From: Leisingera daeponensis
GTDB taxonomy: Bacteria; Pseudomonadota; Alphaproteobacteria; Rhodobacterales; Rhodobacteraceae
Direction of reading: 5' to 3'
DNA length: 64,000 nucleotides
NCBI RefSeq assembly: GCF_019801465.1
Contig: NZ_JAHVJA010000002.1
Span: 186,001 to 250,000 of the forward strand
Shown: piece after piece, positions 54,661-62,900 of the stretch
Numbering within the stretch: the stretch's first letter is position 1
How the letters are laid out: each line of letters begins with the position of its first letter
The notes under the pieces: model-generated
What the model was told of the DNA's origin: nothing
The model's database searches: none
The model's input: only the letters and a program-made list of their open reading frames with translations
Program-made: the position numbers and the translations under genes

Positions 54661-55032
54661 ATGGAAAACGTTGTTCTGATCATCCATCTTCTTCTGGCTC
54701 TCGGCCTGATCGCCGTGGTTCTGCTGCAGCGCTCCGAAGGCGGCGGCCTGGGCATGGGCAGCGGCGGCGGCGGCGGCGCAATCTCCGGCCGCGCAGCGGC
54801 CACCGCGCTCAGCAAGCTGACCTGGCTGCTGGCGATCGCCTTCATCTGCACCTCGATCACCCTGACCATCATGGCCGCGCAGAAATCCGCGGGCTCCTCT
54901 GTTGCCGACCGGATCGGCGTGCCGCAGAGTGAAGAGGGCGAGGCGCCCGCAGCCCCGGCGGCACCGCTGGGCAGCGACCTGCTGCCGCCGTCCGAGGGCG
55001 ACAACGCTCCGCTGGTTCCCAGCGCAGACTGA
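54661..55032 (+). CDS. secG: Preprotein translocase subunit SecG
   Basis: 123 residues from ATG 54661. Two membrane helices (about 3-23 and 55-75) flank the conserved QRSEGGGLGMGSGGGGGAISGRAA (about 22-45) of SecG. The C-terminal tail (about 80-123) is Pro/Ala/Glu-rich and longer than in E. coli, as usual in alphaproteobacteria. SecG assists SecYE during protein export. Upstream of pyrG on the same strand, 172 bases apart. Confidence 0.95.
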   Translation: MENVVLIIHLLLALGLIAVVLLQRSEGGGLGMGSGGGGGAISGRAAATALSKLTWLLAIAFICTSITLTIMAAQKSAGSSVADRIGVPQSEEGEAPAAPAAPLGSDLLPPSEGDNAPLVPSAD

Positions 55033-55057
55033 TCCACTACACCTTGAGAGGGTTTTA

Positions 55058-55084
55058 GGAACCGCAACAGCATCTTGCGGTTCC
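55058..55084 (+). other. Hairpin between secG and pyrG
   Basis: GGAACCGCA/TGCGGTTCC, 9 bp with a 9-base loop, 26 bases after the secG stop. It is followed by CTTGCGC, not a T-run, so it is a weak terminator candidate or a leader structure of pyrG. Confidence 0.4.
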
Positions 55085-55204
55085 CTTGCGCATTTCGTGC
55101 GAATCCTTTATATATGAAGTCCCGTGATGCTGCGGTTTTTGGAATGATTCCGATCACCGCCGGGCAGCTGAAATCTGACTTCTCACGGGGGCAGCCGAAC
55201 ACAT

Positions 55205-56848
55205 ATGGCGCGTTTTATCTTCATCACCGGCGGTGTTGTTTCATCCCTGGGCAAAGGCCTGGCTTCGGCGGCGCTCGGCGCCCTTCTGCAGGCGCGGGGC
55301 TACTCGGTCCGCCTGCGCAAGCTGGACCCCTATCTGAACGTCGATCCCGGCACCATGAGCCCGTTCGAGCACGGCGAGGTCTTCGTCACCGACGACGGCG
55401 CCGAGACCGATCTGGACCTCGGCCACTACGAGCGCTTCACCGGGGTGCCGGCCCGCAAGACCGACTCGATCTCGTCGGGCCGGATCTACACCAACGTGCT
55501 GGAGAAGGAGCGCCGCGGCGACTACCTCGGCAAGACCATCCAGGTCATTCCGCACGTGACCAACGAAATCAAGGACTTCATCTCCATCGGCGAAGATGAG
55601 GTCGATTTCATGCTCTGCGAGATCGGCGGCACCGTCGGCGATATCGAGGGCTTGCCCTTCTTCGAGGCGATCCGCCAGTTCGCCCAGGACAAGCCGCGCG
55701 GCGAATGCATTTTCATGCACCTGACGCTGCTGCCTTACATCAAGGCCTCCGGCGAGCTGAAGACCAAGCCGACCCAGCACTCGGTGAAGGAGCTGCGCTC
55801 CATCGGCCTGGCGCCCGACATCCTGGTCTGCCGCTCCGAAGGCCCGATCCCGGTCAAGGAACGCGAAAAGCTGGCGCTGTTCTGCAACGTCCGCGCTGAC
55901 TCTGTGATTGCCGCGCAGGACCTGAAATCGATCTACGAGGCACCGCTGGCCTATCACCGCGAGGGTCTGGACCAGGCGGTGCTGGATGCCTTCGGCATCG
56001 CCCCTGCCCCCAAGCCCAACCTGGAGCGCTGGGAAGATGTGGCCGACCGCATCTACAACCCCGAGGGCGAAGTGAAGGTGGCCATCGTCGGCAAGTACAC
56101 CCAGCTGGAAGACGCCTATAAATCCATCGCCGAGGCGCTGACCCACGGCGGCATGTCGAACCGGGTCAAGGTCTCGATCGAATGGGTCGATGCGGAGCTC
56201 TTTGACAAGGAAGACGCCGCCCCCTACCTGCAGGGCTACCATGCGATCCTGGTGCCCGGCGGCTTTGGCGAGCGCGGCACCGAGGGCAAGATCAAGGCGG
56301 CGCAGTATGCGCGCGAGAACAAGGTGCCCTACCTGGGCATCTGCCTCGGCATGCAGATGGCGGTGATCGAGGCCGCCCGCAACGTGGCAGGCATTGCCGA
56401 GGCGGGCTCCGAGGAGTTCGACCACGAGGCCGGCAAGAAACGCTTTGAACCCGTGGTCTACCACCTGAAGGAATGGGTGCAGGGCAACATGACTGTCGAG
56501 CGCAAGGTCGGCGACGACAAGGGCGGCACCATGCGCCTTGGCGCCTATGACGCGACGCTGGCCGAGGGCTCCAGGGTCGCGGATGTCTACGGCAGCACTC
56601 ATATCGAGGAGCGCCACCGCCACCGCTATGAAGTCGACACCAAGTACCGCGAGCAGCTGGAGAAATGCGGTCTCAGCTTCTCCGGCATGTCGCCGGACGG
56701 CCGCCTGCCCGAGATCGTGGAGTGGAAGGACCACCCGTGGTTCATCGGCGTCCAGTTCCACCCGGAACTGAAATCCAAGCCCTTCGCGCCGCACCCGCTG
56801 TTCGACGATTTCGTCCGCGCGGCCAAGGAAGCCTCGCGGCTGGTGTAA
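55205..56848 (+). CDS. pyrG: CTP synthase
   Basis: 547 residues. The synthetase domain (1 to about 270) starts [27 protein letters not shown] and contains [40 protein letters not shown]. The glutaminase domain (about 290-547) has its nucleophile in [19 protein letters not shown] and the His/Glu pair in [12 protein letters not shown]. It makes CTP from UTP, ATP and glutamine. An AT-rich patch (TTTATATATGAAG, about 55108-55120) may hold its promoter. Confidence 0.97.
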   Translation: MARFIFITGGVVSSLGKGLASAALGALLQARGYSVRLRKLDPYLNVDPGTMSPFEHGEVFVTDDGAETDLDLGHYERFTGVPARKTDSISSGRIYTNVLEKERRGDYLGKTIQVIPHVTNEIKDFISIGEDEVDFMLCEIGGTVGDIEGLPFFEAIRQFAQDKPRGECIFMHLTLLPYIKASGELKTKPTQHSVKELRSIGLAPDILVCRSEGPIPVKEREKLALFCNVRADSVIAAQDLKSIYEAPLAYHREGLDQAVLDAFGIAPAPKPNLERWEDVADRIYNPEGEVKVAIVGKYTQLEDAYKSIAEALTHGGMSNRVKVSIEWVDAELFDKEDAAPYLQGYHAILVPGGFGERGTEGKIKAAQYARENKVPYLGICLGMQMAVIEAARNVAGIAEAGSEEFDHEAGKKRFEPVVYHLKEWVQGNMTVERKVGDDKGGTMRLGAYDATLAEGSRVADVYGSTHIEERHRHRYEVDTKYREQLEKCGLSFSGMSPDGRLPEIVEWKDHPWFIGVQFHPELKSKPFAPHPLFDDFVRAAKEASRLV

Positions 56849-56879
56849 CACCCGGGCTTTGACAGCCGGGCTGAAATTG

Positions 56880-56906
56880 AAAAGGCGGGCCGCAGGCCCG
56901 CCTTTT
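56880..56906 (+). terminator. Rho-independent terminator after pyrG
   Basis: GGCGGGCC/GGCCCGCC with loop GCA, flanked by AAAA and TTTT, about 30 bases after the pyrG stop. Confidence 0.88.
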
Positions 56907-56968
56907 CCTGTATTCCGATTTCCTGTGCGCTGCCCGGCCAGCGGCCGGGCAAATATGCTGTTTCAGGC

Positions 56969-57349
56969 TCAGAAGCCGTGCATCCGCTTGGCCCATTGAT
57001 AGGCCACCACCAGCCCTTTCATCCGCGGCAGCATGATCAGCGAGGCGCCGACGGTGATCACCGACATGATGATCGCCAGCATCCAAGGGTCCGGGCGCAT
57101 CTGCGTGTAGATGATGTGCAGCGCGAAGCCGAGGATGTGGCCGACCACCAGGATGGTCAGATAGGCCGGGCCGTCATCGGCGCGCTGATGATGCAGCTCC
57201 TGGCCGCATGCGGAGCAGCCGTCATTCACTTTCAGGTAACTGTGCAGCAGCTTGCCCTCGCCGCAGTTCGGGCAGCGCAGCCGCAGCCCTTTCAGCAATG
57301 CGGGTTTCAGTTCCCGCTGCTCCTTCTGCAAAACGTCCGTCCCGGTCAT
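56969..57349 (-). CDS. DUF983 membrane protein with zinc ribbon
   Basis: 126 residues from ATG 57349 with AAGGAGA upstream. A four-cysteine ribbon (LRCPNCGEGKL at about 23-33 and DGCSACGQEL at about 42-51) precedes two membrane helices (about 62-82 and 88-108). This is the DUF983 layout, widespread in alphaproteobacteria and sometimes near cytochrome oxidase genes. No function is established. It is divergent from the MocR gene; the shared upstream region holds repeated motifs. Confidence 0.85.
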   Translation of the reverse strand: MTGTDVLQKEQRELKPALLKGLRLRCPNCGEGKLLHSYLKVNDGCSACGQELHHQRADDGPAYLTILVVGHILGFALHIIYTQMRPDPWMLAIIMSVITVGASLIMLPRMKGLVVAYQWAKRMHGF

Positions 57350-57393
57350 CGCGCATCTCCTTGGGTTCCGGCGCCTGATACCGCGATTCCCGC

Positions 57394-57463
57394 ATTGAAT
57401 GCAATCAATACCCAATCATTGATGTTGCATATTTCGACGCAGTCAGGCATTGAACCAATCAAT
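57394..57463. promoter_or_regulatory. Repeat array between DUF983 gene and MocR gene (probable MocR operators)
   Basis: Two copies of a near-identical element occur: GCATTGAATGCAATCAAT (57392-57409) and GCATTGAACCAATCAAT (57447-57463), each with inverted ATTGA/TCAAT arms, and between them CCAATCATTGATG. The second copy ends one base before the candidate ATG of the MocR gene. MocR/GabR-type regulators bind direct repeats near their own promoters, so autoregulation is a reasonable inference. Confidence 0.55.
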
Positions 57464-57464
57464 C

Positions 57465-58865
57465 ATGATGCAATTCACCCCGGAGCTTCTGCGGATGAAA
57501 CAATGGACCCCTGCCCGGCTGGACGGCGCCCGGCCCCGCTACATCGAATTGGCCGAGGCGATCCGGGCCGACATCGACGCGGGCGTGCTGGCGCCCGGCG
57601 ACCGGCTGCCGCCGCAGCGGCGGGTGGCGCAGGACCTTGGGATCGACTTTTCCACCGTGTCGCGGGGCTATGCCGAGGCGGTGCGGCGCGGTTATATCGA
57701 GAGCTTCGTCGGCCGCGGCACCTTCGTGCGCAGCCAGGACGCGCTGCCGGAGCGCCCCGACCCGCGGCGGGCGCTGGAAGAAGACCCGATGATGAACATG
57801 CCCCCTGAACCGGACGACCCGGTGCTGCTGGCGCGGATGCAGAAGGGTCTGGAGCATGTCTCCGCCAACCTGCTGCCGCTGCTGCGCTACCAGTCGGTGA
57901 CCGGCAGCCCGCAGGACCGCGCCATCGCAGCGGAGTGGATGCAGGCCGGCGGCCTGCCCTGCGCGCCGGAGCGGCTGGCGGTCACGCCGGGCGCGCATGC
58001 CAGCCTGTACGCGGTGCTGACGGTGCTGGCAGAGCCGGGCGCAACGGTGCTGTGCGAGGAGGTGACCTATCCCGGGCTGCGCTCCATCGCGGCGCGGCTG
58101 GGCCTGCGGCTGACCGGCATCGCGGGCGACAAGGACGGCATCCTGCCGGAGGAGCTGGACAAGGCGATCACCTGCCAGTGGCCGGCGGCGCTGTACCTGA
58201 ACCCGACGCTGCAGAACCCCACCACCCGGACCATGCCCGCGGCGCGGCGGCGCGAGATTGCAGAGGTGCTGCAAAGGCATGCGGTGCCGCTGGTCGAGGA
58301 TGATGCCTATTGCTTCGTCGCCGAGGATGCGCCCGCGCCGGTTTCCAGCCTGATCCCGGACCTGGGCTGGCATATTGCCGGGCTCTCGAAATGTTTCGGC
58401 GCCGGGCTGCGGCTGGCCTATACCACCGTGCCGCAGCGCAGCCAGATGGGGCAGTTCTCCCAGGCCCTGCGGTCGATGCATGTGATGGTCTCGCCGCTGA
58501 ACCTGGCACTGCTGGGGCGCTGGATCGAGGATGGCACCGCGGCGGAGCTGCAGGCCTTTGTGCGCAAGGCCGCAGCCGCGCGCCAGACGCTGGCGGCGGA
58601 GGTGCTGCAGGAGTGTTTCACCGAAAGCGATCCGCTCGCCTTCAACCTGTGGCTCAGCCTGCCGCGCGGCACCAGCCGGGCCGAGGTCATGGGCCGCATG
58701 GCCGGGCGCCAGATCGGCATCATGCCAAGCGACGCCTTCACCGTCACCGGCCTGCCGGAGGAAGCGGTGCGGGTGTGCCTGGGCGGGCCGATCAGCCTGG
58801 AGGAGCTGCGCGGGGACCTGATTGCGCTGCACGACGCGGTCACCCGCAAGGACTGGCTGGGCTGA
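57465..58865 (+). CDS. MocR/GabR-type regulator: GntR DNA-binding domain fused to an aminotransferase domain
   Basis: 466 residues from ATG 57465 (57468 also possible; an upstream TTG is not supported). The GntR winged helix at about 24-90 shows AEAIRADIDAGVLAPGDRLPPQRRVAQDLGIDFSTVSRGY. The fold-I aminotransferase domain (about 130-466) has the PLP lysine in GLSKCFGAGLRLAYT (Lys about 309), the Asp in EDDAYCFVAED and the Asn in YLNPTLQNPT. Such proteins sense PLP-bound amines or vitamers. The target may be the divergent DUF983 gene or a distant locus. Not an enzyme in most studied cases. Confidence 0.88.
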   Translation: MMQFTPELLRMKQWTPARLDGARPRYIELAEAIRADIDAGVLAPGDRLPPQRRVAQDLGIDFSTVSRGYAEAVRRGYIESFVGRGTFVRSQDALPERPDPRRALEEDPMMNMPPEPDDPVLLARMQKGLEHVSANLLPLLRYQSVTGSPQDRAIAAEWMQAGGLPCAPERLAVTPGAHASLYAVLTVLAEPGATVLCEEVTYPGLRSIAARLGLRLTGIAGDKDGILPEELDKAITCQWPAALYLNPTLQNPTTRTMPAARRREIAEVLQRHAVPLVEDDAYCFVAEDAPAPVSSLIPDLGWHIAGLSKCFGAGLRLAYTTVPQRSQMGQFSQALRSMHVMVSPLNLALLGRWIEDGTAAELQAFVRKAAAARQTLAAEVLQECFTESDPLAFNLWLSLPRGTSRAEVMGRMAGRQIGIMPSDAFTVTGLPEEAVRVCLGGPISLEELRGDLIALHDAVTRKDWLG

Positions 58866-59017
58866 CAGCGCGCCGGGCCGCCGGCGCGGCGCTGTCCGCA
58901 AACAGCCGCCTGCCGCCGCAAATCCTTGTTCCGTTAGCGCAACACCCCGTTGTTTCCCGCCAGATTCGCGGTATAGACAGCGCCAAGACCGACCATTCCA
59001 AAGAAGAGTGACGCATT

Positions 59018-59920
59018 ATGGCCAATGACGCTTCCACACGGCAGGAACAACTCGACCGCATTGCAACCGGCAAAGGCTTCATTGCCGCGCTGGACCAGTC
59101 CGGCGGCTCCACCCCGAAAGCGCTGGCGCTTTATGGCGTGAACGAGGACGCCTATTCGGGCGATGACGAGATGTTCGCCGAGATCCACAAGATGCGCACC
59201 CGCATCATCACCTCGCCGAGCTTCACCAAGGACCGCATCCTGGGCGCGATCCTGTTCGAGAAGACCATGGACGGCGAGATCGAAGGCAAGCCGACGGCGC
59301 AATACCTGTGGGAGAACTGCGGCGTGGTGCCGTTCCTGAAGGTGGACAAGGGTCTGGCCGGCGAAGAAGACGGCGTGCAGATGATGAAGCCGATGCCGGA
59401 ACTGGATGCACTGCTGTCGCGCGCCAACGCCAAGGGCATCTTCGGCACCAAGATGCGCTCGGTCGTCAAGGAAGCCAATGCCGAAGGCATCAAGGCGGTT
59501 GTCGCCCAGCAGTTCGAAGTGGGCAAGCAGATCGTGGCAGCCGGCCTGGTGCCGATCATCGAGCCGGAAGTCGACATTCACTCCGCCAGCAAGGCCGAGG
59601 CCGAAGAGCTGCTGAAGGCTGAGATCAAGGCGCAGCTGGACGCGCTGCCGTCCGATGCCAAGGTGGCGCTGAAGCTGACCATCCCGACCAAGCCGGGCCT
59701 GTACGATGATCTGGCCGATCACGCCACTGTTGTCCGCGTTGTGGCGCTGTCCGGCGGCTACAGCACCGACGACGCCTGCGCGCGCCTGTCTCAGAACCCC
59801 AAGATGATCGCCTCTTTCAGCCGCGCGCTGACCGAGGGGCTGAACGTGGCCATGTCCGACGCGGAATACGACGCGGCGCTGGGGGCCAACATCGGCAAGA
59901 TCTACGACGCCTCGCTGTAA
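59018..59920 (+). CDS. fda: Class I fructose-bisphosphate aldolase (FdaB-like)
   Basis: 300 residues. [18 protein letters not shown] (about 19-36), [48 protein letters not shown] and the Schiff-base lysine in [16 protein letters not shown] match the small single-domain aldolases of the staphylococcal FdaB type. It cleaves fructose 1,6-bisphosphate without a metal ion. AAGAAGAG precedes the ATG, and the upstream gap (58866-59017) carries the promoter. It is monocistronic with a strong terminator. Confidence 0.94.
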   Translation: MANDASTRQEQLDRIATGKGFIAALDQSGGSTPKALALYGVNEDAYSGDDEMFAEIHKMRTRIITSPSFTKDRILGAILFEKTMDGEIEGKPTAQYLWENCGVVPFLKVDKGLAGEEDGVQMMKPMPELDALLSRANAKGIFGTKMRSVVKEANAEGIKAVVAQQFEVGKQIVAAGLVPIIEPEVDIHSASKAEAEELLKAEIKAQLDALPSDAKVALKLTIPTKPGLYDDLADHATVVRVVALSGGYSTDDACARLSQNPKMIASFSRALTEGLNVAMSDAEYDAALGANIGKIYDASL

Positions 59921-59943
59921 GGCCCGTCAGTTGTGAAGTCGAG

Positions 59944-59975
59944 AAGGCCGCGCCTGCACCCGGGCGCGGCCTTTT
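59944..59975 (+). terminator. Rho-independent terminator after fda
   Basis: AAGGCCGCGCC/GGCGCGGCCTT (11 bp, loop of 8) followed by TTTT, 24 bases after the stop. Confidence 0.85.
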
Positions 59976-59984
59976 CCGTGGGCT

Positions 59985-60260
59985 TCAGTAGCCGTTGCGC
60001 CCGGCGCAGCAGACCGCCAGCACCAGCCCCGCACCGCTGAGAAAGGGCAGCCAGAAGAAGCGCAGCGCGGTCAGGGTGAACCAGCCGGGCTGCTGCTCCG
60101 GCGCCTGGCCCGCGCCGCCGAGCCAGGACCAGAAGATCAGCGCCGAGGCCGAGATCATCACCCCGCTGAGCGCCAGCAGCCAGCGCGCCGACCTAGGCAT
60201 CCTTTCCTCGCCGGCCGCAAGCCGTTCCGCCGTCCTGCTGGCGGCGAGCCACCCGCTCAC
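59985..60260 (-). CDS. Small membrane protein of unknown function
   Basis: 91 residues from GTG 60260, which overlaps the stop of the upstream small gene (GTGA); an internal ATG (60200, MPRSARWLL) is the alternative. Two hydrophobic helices are visible, about 27-46 and 63-85 (LALSGVMISASALIFWSWL; LRFFWLPFLSGAGLVLAVCCA). No family recognised. The coupling to the preceding gene is the best evidence that it is real. Confidence 0.5.
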   Translation of the reverse strand: MSGWLAASRTAERLAAGEERMPRSARWLLALSGVMISASALIFWSWLGGAGQAPEQQPGWFTLTALRFFWLPFLSGAGLVLAVCCAGRNGY

Positions 60261-60454
60261 GCCGCCTGGGTCAGCGAGGGGCGCAAACCGGTGTAGCTGA
60301 CCTTGTTCTCGTTGGCGGCGAGATAGCGCTGCGCCTCCTCGCGGTTTCCGAAGCTCAGCGCCTCATCGTAAAAATAGGTAATCCGGTCCCCGGTCCGGGA
60401 CAGCAGGCCGCCGCTTTCAAACAGGATAAACCACTTCTTCTGCACCACTTGCAT
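60257..60454 (-). CDS. Small protein of unknown function
   Basis: 65 residues from ATG 60454, with AGGAG about eight to ten bases upstream. The sequence KKWFILFESGGLLSRTGDRITYFYDEALSF then NREEAQRYLAANE looks like a folded cytoplasmic module, mixed in composition and unlike a random GC-rich frame. No family recognised. Followed by an overlapping membrane-protein gene. Confidence 0.6.
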   Translation of the reverse strand: MQVVQKKWFILFESGGLLSRTGDRITYFYDEALSFGNREEAQRYLAANENKVSYTGLRPSLTQAA

Positions 60455-60878
60455 CAGCCTCACTCCTTTCTGAAGCCCGGCTGCGGGCCCAGTCCGCCGC
60501 AGCCGGTTCAATTGCAGTTCCTCAGGATGCAAGCGGCCGCCCGGTGGCCCGCCGGCCGCCGGTCAGCAGATTTCCAGATGCTGGAGTGGCCATTCTTGCG
60601 CCCTGCTGAGGGCAGAATTCGCCCCCAGATGTTGCCAAAACGTTAACAGGGTTTTCCGCTGGTTTTACGCGGCATGTTCCCGCCGGCCGGTGGCGGTTTC
60701 CCGCCGGCGCGAGCGGATTTACGGACAATTTGGCGAAAGTCCGCTGTTGCAGAATCCGGGCGCGGTCCGGAAGCGGCGCGGAGGTGCCGGGCAGGGCCTG
60801 CCCGCCGCCGGAACAGACGCCCCAAAGCGCTGCTGGACGGGCGTTTCCGGACCGCGCTGAGCCCGCCGGGCACGCGGG
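60455..60878. other. Non-coding interval of 424 bases
   Basis: Only GC-rich sequence with one AT-richer patch around 60633-60668 (GCCAAAACGTTAACAGGG and GGTTTTACG), which could hold the leftward promoter of the two small genes. No ribosome-binding site with a plausible frame, repeat or RNA gene was seen. Confidence 0.5.
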
Positions 60879-61664
60879 TCAGGCGAAGTCCGGCGGGCGT
60901 TTCTGCAGCCGGGCGGCGACCGCCTCGATCTGGTCGGGCTTGCCGATCAGCGCCAGCTGTTCGGCGCTTTCGGCCAGCAGCACCTCGGCTTGCGGCGCGC
61001 CGCTTTCGGCATGGGCGATCAGCCGTTTGGCGGCACGGACCGCGGAGGGGCTTTTGCCCGCGATGTCACGCGCCAGCTCATTGGCGCGGCTGAGCGGATT
61101 GCCCGCGAGTTCGGTGACCAGCCCCCAGTCGAGCGCCTGCTGGGCCGCCACCTTCTCAGCCGTGTAGGTCAGCCGCCGCAGCACGTCTGTGCGCAGCAGC
61201 CGCGGCAAGAGCGCCATGCCGCCCATGTCGGGAATGAGGCCCCATTTCATCTCCATCACCGACAGCTGCGCCTCCGGGTGGGCGATGCGGATGTCGGCGC
61301 CCAGCGCGATCTGCAGCCCGCCGCCGAAACAGGCGCCGTGGATCGCCGCGATCACCGGCACCGGCACCCGGCGCCAGACCATCGCCACCTCCTGGAACGC
61401 GTTGGCGTCGTGGTGGGTGCGCTCCATGATCAGAGTGCTGAGGTCGCGCTGCGCAAAACCGGCCAGCGCCGCCATGTCGAGGCCGGCGCAGAAGCTCTTG
61501 CCGCTGCCCGACAGCACCACCGCGCGGGCGTCCGACTCGGCCACCTCCTGCCCGGCTGCGATGATCGCGCCGATCATCTCCTCGTCCAGCGCGTTGTGCT
61601 TGTCCGGGCGGGCAAGCGTGACATAGGCGATGTGGTCCTTGTAGCCGGTGGTGACTCTGCTCAT
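60879..61664 (-). CDS. Enoyl-CoA hydratase/isomerase family protein (crotonase)
   Basis: 261 residues. Oxyanion-hole regions: SGSGKSFCAGLDMAALAG (about 52-69) and IHGACFGGGLQIALGADIRIAHPEA (about 108-132). The segment MKWGLIPDMGGMALLPRLL has Asp/Met where classical hydratases have Glu, a form seen in isomerases and hydrolases of the family. The reaction is therefore uncertain: hydration, isomerisation or hydrolysis of an acyl-CoA. It stands alone; the gene at 61742 follows on the same strand upstream. Confidence 0.85.
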   Translation of the reverse strand: MSRVTTGYKDHIAYVTLARPDKHNALDEEMIGAIIAAGQEVAESDARAVVLSGSGKSFCAGLDMAALAGFAQRDLSTLIMERTHHDANAFQEVAMVWRRVPVPVIAAIHGACFGGGLQIALGADIRIAHPEAQLSVMEMKWGLIPDMGGMALLPRLLRTDVLRRLTYTAEKVAAQQALDWGLVTELAGNPLSRANELARDIAGKSPSAVRAAKRLIAHAESGAPQAEVLLAESAEQLALIGKPDQIEAVAARLQKRPPDFA

Positions 61665-61741
61665 GGTGCGCTCCCCGCTGCTGGTCTGCGCTCAGCCTGC
61701 CCCGGACGCGTCAGAGTTGCCAGCCCAACGTGGGGGAAGGG

Positions 61742-62806
61742 CTAGGGCTGCAGCGGCATCCGGGCGAACCAGGGCGAATCGAGGGTCATCACGTAGAGCT
61801 GCCCGTCCATCACCTTGCCGCCGGTGGTGACGCCGAGGCGGCCGTCCGGGTCCTGCAGCGTGCGTAAGATGTTGCCCTGCCCGTCCACCTGCATCAGCAT
61901 GCCGCGGTGGATCGGCGCCGGGCGCACCATCGGGCCGAGGCGCCAGATCAGCTTGCGCAGGAAAGGATAGGGCATCAGTTTTTCGGACGGAACCCGCGGG
62001 CTGGCGAAGGCGAGCCAGTAGGTGCCGTCGCCCTGCGCCTCCAGATTATCGGGGTAGCCGGGGAGGTTTTCGAGGAAGACCTCGCGCTCACCCGCCCTGT
62101 CCCCCACGAGCCAGAGCCGGTGGACGCGGGCGCGGCCGGTCTCGTTGATCAGCAGGAAGTCCTCCTCCGGCGACAGCGCGATGCCGTTGGTGTAGACGAA
62201 ACCGGTGGCGATCTTCTCCGCCTGCCCGTCCGGGGTGATCCGGGCCACATACCCGGTGTCCGACTGCTCCCAAATGGTCAGGATCGAGGTCGGCTTGGTG
62301 CCGCCCATTGTTTCAGGGTCGAAGCGGTCGGAGGAGTTGGAGAAATAGACGGTGCCGTCGCGGGCCACGTCGAGCTGATTGGCATAGACGATCGGGGCGC
62401 CGCCGATGCTGTCCGCCACGGCCTCCAGCGTGCCGGGGCCGGTCCAGCGCAGAATGCCGCGGAAGCTGTCGGCGATATAAAGCGCGCCGTCCGGGCCGGC
62501 CCTGAGCCCCAGCGGGCGGCCGCCGAGTTGATCAATCAGGACAGGTTCCGCGCCGCCGATACGGTAGAGATTGCCAGCGAGGCTGGTGGTGTAGATGGCG
62601 CCATCAGAGGTCTGGGCGATGTCCTCCGGCCCCAGCTCGCCCTCCGGCAGCCGGATCAGCGCGGCCGCGTCCAGCGCATTGTTTTCCGCATAGGGGCCGG
62701 TGAAGCCCGGCGGTGCGGGCGGTTCATAGGCGACAGGGTCCACCGGCACCGGCCAGAACAGGAGGTAGCAGAGGGCGGCGGCCGTCAGGGCCAGGACAAT
62801 GCGCAT
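61742..62806 (-). CDS. SMP-30/strictosidine-synthase-like six-bladed propeller protein
   Basis: 354 residues from ATG 62806. A membrane anchor or uncleaved signal (about 3-21: VLALTAAALCYLLFWPVPV) precedes a beta-propeller with repeated blade motifs: LGPEDIAQTSDGAIYTT, LGLRAGPDGALYIADSFRGILRW, YANQLDVARDGTVYFSNSSDRF and FVYTNGIALSPEEDFLLINET. The RVHRLWLVG and NLEAQGDGTYWLAFA parts are typical of the strictosidine-synthase-like (APMAP/YvrE) branch. These act as lactonases or esterases; substrate unknown. Confidence 0.82.
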   Translation of the reverse strand: MRIVLALTAAALCYLLFWPVPVDPVAYEPPAPPGFTGPYAENNALDAAALIRLPEGELGPEDIAQTSDGAIYTTSLAGNLYRIGGAEPVLIDQLGGRPLGLRAGPDGALYIADSFRGILRWTGPGTLEAVADSIGGAPIVYANQLDVARDGTVYFSNSSDRFDPETMGGTKPTSILTIWEQSDTGYVARITPDGQAEKIATGFVYTNGIALSPEEDFLLINETGRARVHRLWLVGDRAGEREVFLENLPGYPDNLEAQGDGTYWLAFASPRVPSEKLMPYPFLRKLIWRLGPMVRPAPIHRGMLMQVDGQGNILRTLQDPDGRLGVTTGGKVMDGQLYVMTLDSPWFARMPLQP

Positions 62807-62900
62807 GAAAGAATCCCCGTCAAACTGCTGCGCAGACTGCGCGGGCTGCGGAGGCGACGCAAGCCTTGCCGGCGGCGCGCGCTTGCGCTTATCTGCCGCC

